DNA from: Cotesia glomerata
Lineage: Eukaryota; Arthropoda; Insecta; Hymenoptera; Braconidae
Length of the DNA stretch: 64,000 nt
Direction of reading: 5' to 3'
Assembly (NCBI RefSeq): GCF_020080835.1
Contig: NW_025401664.1
Coordinates: forward strand, 248,001-312,000
Shown: positions 55,615 to 64,000 of the stretch, one piece after another
Numbering within the stretch: position 1 is the first letter of the stretch
Layout of the letters: every line of letters begins with the position of its first letter
Made by a program: the position numbers and the translations under genes
The notes under the pieces: model-generated
What the model was told of the DNA's origin: nothing
Databases searched by the model: none
What the model saw: only the letters and a program-made list of their open reading frames with translations

Positions 55615-56873
55615 AAAAGTTTCGAAGAAGGTATACATTATGACAATCGACTTTTTTTTCAATAATTAAAAAAAATGATAAATGAGAAATTTTGAATAAA
55701 ATTATTTTTTTTCTGAGGACAATAAAAAAAATTGAAAAACTTCATAGGCACATTTTCAATTAGCTTCAAACACACATTACATCTTGAAAACAAATCGGAA
55801 TGATCTACTTAGAAAAATGGAAGATTTCATATGAAATGTCCCATATATACATTACTCTACAAAACGGAAGATAACAAATCAATATTCACTGTTTGTTGGC
55901 TTCTTCTTTTAAGAATTATAAGCTAAACAACAATTGAGTAATTGATGGAGCTTTTTGGATTCGGAGATCCATTGAACGTCATTCACAAAACCAATAATTT
56001 GATTGATTTCAAGAGATTACTGAATTTTGGCTAAAAAAATTATGACTTTTTAACAACGTAAGAGGTGTCATTGAACATTTAAATGAATTCTCACATTAGA
56101 ATAGTTCTTGAGTAATTTAAGTATACTTACTGAATTCTTATCTTACTTGTAGATTTGAAGTGAATCAGTAGAGAAAAATTTAGGATTTTAAGAAATGGAA
56201 TTGTTATCAAAAATTTTTACTGCAATAAATTTTGAATTATTTGTTTATTAATTAATTCGGAAATTCCATCAGTTTTATTCTTGAGAAAAAAATTAAATAA
56301 TAGAAAAACATCGTTGAATAATTTTGTAACAAGTCGGTCATTTGATTTTGTTGTCTTATTCCATAGAAAAAATGGACTTAATTCTAGGTTTGACTAATAT
56401 TTTTTGATCTTTTTAAATAAAAAAAAAAAAGTTACCGAATCGAGCTTTGAAACGATTGTTACATTTAAAATTTTGAAAATCTTTTAAAATAAGATAAATG
56501 CTTCATTGATATTAAAATAAGAAATCTTAAAACAGCTTAAATATTTATTATGTATATGACATCTGTGAAGGTATACTTTATAATAACGTTAACGTAAGGA
56601 TAAAAAGAAGTTTGAAGGATTTGAAAAATGAGAAAAAACAAATCTTTCCGTAGTTCATTAAATTTTATATTAATTTCATATGTTTACAAAGTTTAGGAAA
56701 ACTAATGCCTATTTACATATTAACATGTAAGCTAGTAGATTTATTAATCACAATAATTACTCGAATAATAAATATGATGAGTTCGGTTAGTTTGTTGGAT
56801 ATTATATCTGTTACGTGATAGTTACGAAACTTTATACACAGTTTAAATACATGTATGTACTTATGGCATAGTT
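55615..56873. other. AT-rich spacer
   Basis: No coding frame has a recognisable motif. I looked for the missing 3' end of the piggyBac gene just right of the Copia LTR and did not find it. Confidence 0.45.
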
Positions 56874-59800
56874 TGTAACGGCTGTTTATTCCGCACAATT
56901 GGCCCCTTAAATTAAATTAATTGAAATAATAAATCTAACAAATGAATCTAAATTAATTAATAAAAGGGCGCCACCAGGATTTTTAATCGCGGTTCCTGGA
57001 ACCGGAGCCAGAGCTGAGCTTATCTACAGGGAGAAAGAGTTGAGGAAGGTGATCTGAAATGAATAAATTTTTATTTAACAACGGTACCAAAAATTTATTA
57101 ACAACAAAATAAAATAACAACTTGTGCACTAGCACCTACACTAAATCACTTAAAACTAATTTAATGCTATACACTACTAGTTCTCGGCTCGGCAAAACAT
57201 CAACAAGCAGAGAACGTAGTAACTCAACTAACTAACGCCTCAACAACACGGCTAGTCCTCTACCCGGCAAAACATCAACAAGCAGAGGACGTTGCCAAAA
57301 ATCTTAATCCTGACGGTACCCTCTTAAGGAGCGTCTATACTGCAGTTTCTAACTAAACCGATTTTCCAGATGTTCAGAATCATTTAGAATTAATCTAGTA
57401 AATTAATAAATTCTCACGACAATTAACACCGCAAGGTCCTTGAACAGTCCTCGGGTATAAACCCCTTAGAGGTACGCTCAACGGTAACTAACGAATAAAA
57501 TGTATAACGGGTATTTTCGTCCCCGTGCGTTAGCGAGGACGAAGTCCGAAATAAATAATCTGGCCTACCTGCTTTACTTGTTGTTGGGCGCCAGGAGCTT
57601 TGCTCCGATCACGTCGATTTCCGGCTACTCCGGTCCGCGACTCTCTTCGTCGGGTGGCAGGCCTTAAGGTTACGACTTAATTATAGAGGAATGAGGAAAG
57701 TATTCGGGATTGCTAGCAATTAATTAAAAAATTAATAAAGAAATTAAATTATAAATTTATTAACAATAAATGAACACGGTTGGTTACTATTGACAAATCA
57801 AGAAGTACCCGCAAAGAAAATTAATAACAATAATTGTCGACGCTGTCGTCGATTCGCAGTTCGCAACCCGAACAAGGAAAAAGTTCAAAGTCGCCGCAAT
57901 AATAATAATGAGTTAATCATAATAATCCACTTAATAATAACTCGCTAAGTACCAAAAAAAATAATGAACCTTCGCTCAGCTAAATTAATAACCATCGAAT
58001 CAAAAAAAATCAATCTTCGCTCAAATTAATTAACGGCAATTAATTAACTAAATAAAACAATAATCTTCGCTGAACTCAAGTAAATACAATTAAGCAAGAT
58101 AATAAAACATAAATCGTTGCATCAATTCAGTTAATTTCAGTAAATTAACAAAACAAATTAATTTTTGCTAAATTCAGTTAATAACAATTTATTAACTCAA
58201 AGAAATAAATCGAAGCGTTGGCTTTAATTAATGATGATTAACTAAAATTAATAACAACACAACAAAAAAATAAATCTCCGCTTGCTTTTATTAATAACGA
58301 TTAATTAAATAAGTAAACTCGATAATCGATGCGCCAAAATTCAATTAAGAATAGCTAAATTAAATTTCAAGATTTAAATAATCTATTCGCCGAATTTAAT
58401 TAAACTTTAATTATAAAATTCAATCGTCAAAATTACTCACTAATTAAATTAAATACTTAAGTAAATAAAATTAAATAATCACTCAGTTCTCTGTCACTGA
58501 GTCTCACACAGTTCAAATTCTATTCTAAGTCCCAAACGCTCCGCTGAGAGTGGGCAACTTACGTCCGATTGCCGGTCTCGGACGCGGCAGCCGTTTCTCG
58601 GGTTCCCTCTCCGTAGGCGAACCTCTTACTCAACGTCGGTAAATTGCACGAACCCGAAGCTCGATCAATGGGGAATCAAACTCATCGATTACCCCGGGAG
58701 TACAAAATCAACCAGCGTAATTCTTATAACGAACAATAATAATTATACAAGCATAAACACACACAAAAAAAAATATGGCGGTACCTAAATACCTCGTGGG
58801 ATTATCTCTGCTGACTGACTCAACTTAGCCTTGACGTTTTTACACTATGTCTCGACTAGTGTCGAGTACAATTAATAATAAATAAATTAATTATTTCATG
58901 AACCCAATCCAACTGTTTAATTAACAACCTCGAATCCCACGAGCTACTTTAATTGAGACAAAGCCACTCACCCTGGTCACAGCGTCGACCTGAAGTTATT
59001 CCTGGATGTTTCTGCCACCAAGTCGCTCTCGGCTTCCACGTCGGACTCTTGGATAATGGATTCCTCGGTGAGGATACTTGCTGATTTTTCGGAACCCGGA
59101 CACGTCGACGAACAATCACACCAAAACACGCGTCGTACTTTATGACGCTTTCGTTGAGTAACTGATTAGCAACAGCTAATTATCGTCGCACTGCCTTTAT
59201 TTTTCGGCAACCAAAAATCAGCACACTACGTCGTGGCTAATTGAAATATACGTTAGATTTCAAACGCAAGAATTACTCAAGGATTTTTCCCAAAAATAAT
59301 CAAAAAAACTAAGTATCGTAAAAAAAAACGTGTCTGCACACGGCAAATCGAAAAAGTGGAAGAAGGAAAAAACAGCACATCTCGCATTCTTCGTCTCTCC
59401 CCTCTTTCCTGGGTCTGTCGTTAGCTGTGAACCCCAGAGATGGCGCCGTAAGTCCAATTTTCCAATATCGACGTTTTGAATGATATATTGGCTGGAGCAT
59501 TGGCGCGCTGGACAGCTAGCTTTACACCTTCACGCATGCGTCGATTGCTCACTTCGAGTTCCGATCAGTCCGTCGTTTCGCTCGCTCTCGGGACAGCCAT
59601 CCTCCCGTCCTTGATGATCTTGCAGGTTACCCACGTCGATGATCCTCGTTGTTTCTCTTCGCGGGTTCGTGGCCGACGTCGTTAGTACCGCCACAATTAT
59701 TAAGTACTTAAATCTAACTTAAAGCTACTTACTTACTAAATTAAATTACGTATTATCGCATTAAATTTTGGTTTCGCGCGCAATCGAGCTTTGTTCGGGT

Positions 59801-59956
59801 TTCTACACGCGAGGGCGACTTGGTCACGGCGAATCCAACCAACGGACATAAAATAAAATAAAAAACTCAATTAAAATTTCCTTTAAAATTAAATTCAAAA
59901 AGGTAAAATTAGAGAAACAACGCCTTAACAGGTAGCGCTAAAAGTGGCCTGTTACA
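56874..59956 (-). mobile_element. putative LTR-type block, TGTAACGG...CCTGTTACA, non-coding
   Basis: The termini are TG...CA with the inverted start TGTAAC/GTTACA. Flanks AGTT and AGTG match at only three of four bases, so a target duplication is not established. Inside: AATAAA on the minus strand, a GC-rich hairpin near 57519-57545 (CGTCCCCGTGCGTTAGCGAG), the GGCCTACCTG...TTGGGCGCCAGGAG segment shared with 11100-13053, about 1 kb of AATTAA-rich repeats, and a GC-richer right part. Two copies of CGGCAAAACATCAACAAGCA lie at about 57193 and 57268. No protein domain. Confidence 0.35.
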
Positions 59957-61140
59957 AGTGTTATTGCAATTAAATGATTATTGAATTATTATTAATTATA
60001 TTATTTCTGAACAATTGAACCATTTCAATAATTAATTAACAGCGAGAAGTAGTAATTAGATGAGCCGAGTATTTGACCCCACGGCTCATCTCTATAAAAG
60101 TCTTAATACCTGGGTTAAATTTTACTTCGAGAATTCCCTGGATCCAGCGGGCTTCCTTCTTTGGACTTTTTGAATGGTATTTGCTTGAGCACTAAACTAC
60201 TTCTGCTTCACTGCCGCTGAGTGACTAGCCAAGTAACCCCAAAATTACCCCCACTTATTACTAATGGGTCCCGAAGACCGAGACGTGCCAGTGCTGCGTC
60301 GAATAGTTACCAAAGTCTGGTCGATTCTACCGATACAGAATAAATTACTCTGTTACAAGTTGGAATCAGGTCTTCTAGCCACAATGTGAAATCTTGAAGT
60401 TGCTCTGAAGATAATCTCTGAATTATCCAAGAAACTATTTTCCATCAGCGATATCATTATCCATCAAACAATTCAAGTATATAAATTATGGCTTTATAAG
60501 TTAATACTTATTAAACATAATAGTTTCAAATAACTGCTTAGTCTAAAAAAAACTTCATATATTAACGTTACATCTTCAAATGTTCGGAAATTGAAAAGAT
60601 ATCCCTATAGTTATGGAGATTTAAATAAATGCATACAGATAAATTTGACTTAAATATAAATTTCATGATTGCGTATAGTCTCCTCAAATTAAAGGCAAAT
60701 ACTGATTAAAATTATTACGGACTTTTATGAAATATGATACAGATTTTTTTAGATCGATTATATACAAAATGTGAAATATTTTCATCATTAGCAGTTTTAT
60801 CACTATTAATTGATATACTAAGAACTTGTTATCAAATCATCACAAACTGTCTTTCTTGAGCTACTCAAGAAATATATACGTAAATAATTTTTATTAACGA
60901 AATCATAATGTAAAGGTTAAAATATTCAATAAATATGTATTCAAAGTGGGAAATATCGGAGTCAAATAATGAGCTACATTACTGCTATTTTCGTATGATA
61001 AGTATTTCCTGCAAGATACACATTAATTGTCTAGTACTTTCGGTCAGAAGTAGTGAAACTGCATTGCATTGAATTATGTTATCTTAATATTTTTTTTTTT
61101 TAATATAAAATATCGTTGTTAAGTTTAGTATATTACTATC
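59957..61140. other. spacer with a possible second LTR end
   Basis: A GC-richer patch at 60060-60370 contains CTCTATAAAAG (TATA-like) and ends near CTGTTACA (60353-60360). This could be a further LTR fragment of the 56874 family. The rest, to 61140, is AT-rich and empty. Confidence 0.3.
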
Positions 61141-61145
61141 ATGTA

Positions 61146-61685
61146 TTAATCCGTTTCCCAGCAATTTGTTTGTTTAATGACATATAGTTGGCTTGACGTG
61201 AGAATTTGGGTTGCTGGTTTTATAAATTCAGATTCTTTAATAAAAATTATCTCATCAGATATCGTTTCTTCATTAATATATTCAGTTTCAAATGCACGGT
61301 TGACTAGTCTCATTCTCTGAATTATAATTCCACTAATTGCCTCATTATTATGATGAAAATTCACTTTTGTAGTTATATTACCGAAAATTTCATTACCGCC
61401 AAAAACTGTCGAGTTACAAAATTTTGTCTTTTCTTCATTAATGCACTCATATCGTACTCCGTTCAATGTCATTTTATTGTAACATGTCATATTTAAAGGT
61501 GCATATCCAGCATTTACCAGAGCTGCGAGTTCATTTTCTGTAGGTAAACGTGTTATACACTTTCCTAAGCCTATTACACAATTCTTAACATCACTACGAT
61601 TGTTTTCTATGGATATTTTTAATAGTTTTGCAATGAACTTTCTTGTTTCCGCCTTAAAAATATACTTAAATTTATTCAAAAACAA
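61146..61685 (-). CDS. unrecognised 179-codon ORF
   Basis: The frame starts MFLNKFKYIFKAETRKFIAK and ends YVIKQTNCWETD. It contains NMTCYNKMTLNGVRYECINE and VFGGNEIFGNITTKVNFH. The C-terminal half (a short beta-rich pattern ending in ...N-x-W-E-x-D) reminds me of C-terminal regions of repetitive insect proteins of unknown type. There is no clear catalytic motif. A splice acceptor could precede a shorter exon, so the ATG may not be the true start. It is long for this AT-rich DNA, which supports real coding origin. Possibly a last exon of a transposon-borne gene. Confidence 0.4.
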   Translation of the reverse strand: MFLNKFKYIFKAETRKFIAKLLKISIENNRSDVKNCVIGLGKCITRLPTENELAALVNAGYAPLNMTCYNKMTLNGVRYECINEEKTKFCNSTVFGGNEIFGNITTKVNFHHNNEAISGIIIQRMRLVNRAFETEYINEETISDEIIFIKESEFIKPATQILTSSQLYVIKQTNCWETD

Positions 61686-61689
61686 AAGC

Positions 61690-62335
61690 CATTAAGCAAC
61701 TGAAATGGAAGTAGATTTCTCAAATAAAGAAAATTTATTTTTCATAAAATGATATTAATAATAATATTATATAACTAAATTTATTAATTGAAAAAATTCA
61801 ATAATTAATTTAGATCTACATCATGTTTATACTATGATACAACCAATAATTATGAAATAGCTGCAACAATAAAACTGTTTTTTTGATTAAACTCTAAAAT
61901 AAGTAAAATATTTAAACGATTACCACTCGAATCTCAATATATTGCCTAGTTCAGTAATTATACCAAATTCAAGTGATAAAAAATTCGTTGTCTGTAAAGT
62001 CAGTTTACGGACGATAGTTTTACGAGATAACGTCATAAAGAAACATTTTTAAAACCTTGCATACTTTTATGAATTGAATTATGAATTCATACTTTTATGA
62101 ATTGAATTATTATCACTGAATTATTATTTTGTGTTTAAAAATTAAAAAATTTTCAATATTTAAAAATTATTTTAACAAAAAAAAGGACTTATTGAAACTT
62201 TGTTAATCAAAAATTGATACAATAATTTGATAATTGATATAATTATTATTATTATTTATAATTAATATTAATCATTTTATTAATTTATCGTTTATGATTT
62301 TCATTAATTTACTTATTTATAATTAATACACTAGT
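61690..62335. other. AT-rich spacer
   Basis: Low-complexity A/T sequence with a small direct duplication (CATACTTTTATGAATTGAAT at 62068 and 62087). No gene seen. Confidence 0.5.
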
Positions 62336-62339
62336 CACC

Positions 62340-63469
62340 CAAATTAAGGGAATAAAAAAAAAACGAAAATTTTTTTTAGATTTTTGACGGGCTGTATTTC
62401 AGCGGAAAATGATGGTATCGCAAAAATAAAAAATTGATTTTAAAGCTCTGAGACTCAAGTTTTCAGATCTGGAGGTCAAAATTTTTTAGGAATTACGGTT
62501 TTAACATGATCCGAAGAAATAGAGCAAAAAAAAAATTCCCCTTTTTTTTGAATTTTTTGTTTTGCTCTACGGGCTCCGAAAAATTCTTTCAGACAAAGTG
62601 ACCTTATGGAACAGTAGCATGTTCATTCAGCTATAATTGCATTCTTTACTTAGCTTGATACGATCATTTGTTGCAGAGATATCCGAGATTAGACGAGAAA
62701 GGACGTTTATGTCTTTGATCATCAATATCTCTGCAACCAATAATCGCACAGCAAAAAAAAGGACAGTTTTGGTAACAGGAAGAAATTTCCAATGAAATTA
62801 CATAAAAAATTTCCGAAAAAAAAATCTTATCGATGTACGGTACATTCGAAAATTAAGATAAATTTTTTTTTTTGTGAAAAACTTTTTTTTTTTTTTTAAA
62901 AAAAATTTTTTAACTTAATTTTCTAATTTTTTAACTTTTTTTTTTTAAATTTATTGATGAGCCGAGGCAAATTGAGTGCAAAACAAAAAAAACTCAATTT
63001 TTCATTTTTCTGAAAATTGCAGCATAATAATGGATAAAATCTTATTCCTTTAATTTTTTCAAAATTTTAATTACTCGCGGCGGAAAAACTACTCAATGGA
63101 TCGATCTGAAAATTTACAGGGTTTTAAGAGGTACATTAATGTGTAAAAATTCTTGCAATGTCTAGCTTCCCCGTCGATATTTGTTAAGATACATTCGATC
63201 AACCAAAATAAGGGAAAAAGTCACTTTTTTCCACTTTTTTTAAAGCGGTACCGTACATCAATAAGATTTTTTATTCTGAAAATCCAGAACGTAACACCGA
63301 TCAATTTTAAAAACTAATCTATTTCTAGTAGATTATTATATTATAAACTAAACCATTTTTTTTAACATAACTTCGACATTTCTCCTCGGATCGTTTTTTA
63401 TAAGATAGAATAATTGTTAGAGCTCAAAAAACCACGTCGATCGCCGCTAAGAATGTGAGAATCGGAAGA
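62340..63469. repeat. homopolymer-rich repeat DNA, with a partial GT-core family piece at the end
   Basis: The block has many A and T runs and a pair of inverted segments, ATCTTATCGATGTACGGTAC (62825) and GTACCGTACATCAATAAGAT (63249), which could mark the ends of a 440-bp insertion. From about 63350 the sequence matches copy C of the GT-core family (ACATTTC...GAGCTCAAAAAACCACGTCG). No coding sequence. Confidence 0.45.
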
Positions 63470-64000
63470 TTGATATATGGTTGTGATGTGATTTCTTGTT
63501 CTCTGACTTTCAGCTTTATGGTCTCTATCACTTTTCTGCTGGTAATAAGCACAGCCTCAGTCTTCTGTTTAGCCAGTTGTAGATTCATTGAGTCGATCCA
63601 CCGGTTAACTTTCTCAAAGGTGATACCGAACATGTGGTTTATCTCATCTAGGTGTTTAGCAACGATGACGACAGCTACATCATCTGCATATGCAACAAGC
63701 TTGACACTTCTTGGAAGAGTCAGTTTCAGCAGGCCATCATACATGACATTCCACAGAAGTGGACTAAGAACGGAACCCTGGAGTATACCTCCGGTAATAT
63801 CATACTCTTTTGGACCATTCTTCGTGTCGTATCTCAGGATTCTGTCCGTGAAGTAGCTAGCCACTATCCTACGTAGGTATCCTGGTACGTTTTTCTCTTC
63901 CAGGGCTTGCATAATTCAGTCCCATTTGGCGGAATTAAAGGCATTTTTGATGTCCAAAGTGGCCATCAGGCAGTACTTCTTCGCTCCACCCTTCCATCTG
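63470..64000 (-). pseudogene. R1-clade (Waldo-like) reverse transcriptase fragment, copy 3, cut by window end
   Basis: The minus-strand frame carries GGILQGSVLSPLLWNVMYDG and the catalytic KLVAYADDVAVVIV box, paralleling copy 2 nearly residue for residue. A TGA at 63912-63914 replaces the Cys codon of WDCIMQ, and conserved sequence continues upstream to the window end. On its 3' side the homology stops at about 63470, in mid-ORF, and joins GT-core repeat DNA. Unlike copies 1 and 2 it therefore lacks its 3' end. Its 5' extent lies outside the window. Confidence 0.88.

Noticed and set aside
57575..57592. TGGCGCCCAAC (minus strand) as a retroviral-type primer site, also near 11189
   Set aside because: It resembles a tRNA-Lys primer site, but no LTR end lies directly next to it and no gag or pol follows, so I kept it only as a shared segment of two LTR-like blocks.

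Overview
The window is transposon-dense, AT-rich eukaryotic DNA with spliceosomal introns (GTAAGT...AG), long microsatellites and one 100-base assembly gap (14594-14693). The mix of elements (R1-clade LINE in GT tracts, Gypsy, Copia, Helentron, piggyBac, Crypton, TTAA MITE) points to an arthropod, most likely an insect. A parasitoid hymenopteran would fit, but that is a guess from the general look of the repeats. Almost all recognisable coding DNA is mobile-element DNA. The one convincing exception is a pair of small, intron-bearing, convergent paralogous genes at 40.3-41.9 kb.

Layout. 0-5.5 kb: a two-exon relic of a putative transposase-like family (55-1303), a broken Crypton tyrosine recombinase (2322-3496), a two-exon gene fragment (4121-4424) and a minisatellite with a period near 135 bp (4517-5490). 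5.5-16.4 kb: copies of a GT-core repeat family, serving as landing sites for two truncated R1-clade retrotransposons (5707-6618 and 7588-9288) and a TTAA hairpin MITE (15546-16270). Between them lie a CCCTGATAGCC repeat cluster, a putative solo LTR (11100-13053) in a (TA)n tract, and the gap. 16.9-27.8 kb: a complete Gypsy-type LTR retrotransposon on the minus strand. It has near-identical 1-kb LTRs, a 4-bp target duplication, a tRNA-Leu primer site, two tandem aspartic-protease domains and several frameshifts. 29.7-39.7 kb: a Helentron (Rep/helicase, then endonuclease, then two tandem C48-like cysteine proteases), split by a 4.2-kb palindromic DNA transposon (33434-37654).

40.3-42.6 kb: the small gene pair and an interleaved inverted repeat. 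43-46.9 kb: repeat and LTR-like debris and empty AT-rich DNA. 47-55.6 kb: a dead piggyBac-like gene with a nearly intact Copia element at its end (LTRs 48399-48549 and 55464-55614, minus strand). 56.9-60.4 kb: a large non-coding LTR-like block. 61.1 kb: an unrecognised 179-codon ORF. 62.3-64 kb: repeat DNA and a third R1-clade fragment running off the window.

There is no operon logic. The relations between features are nested insertions whose order can be read from which element interrupts which. Calls rest on motifs and comparisons made by eye. No database search or alignment program was run.
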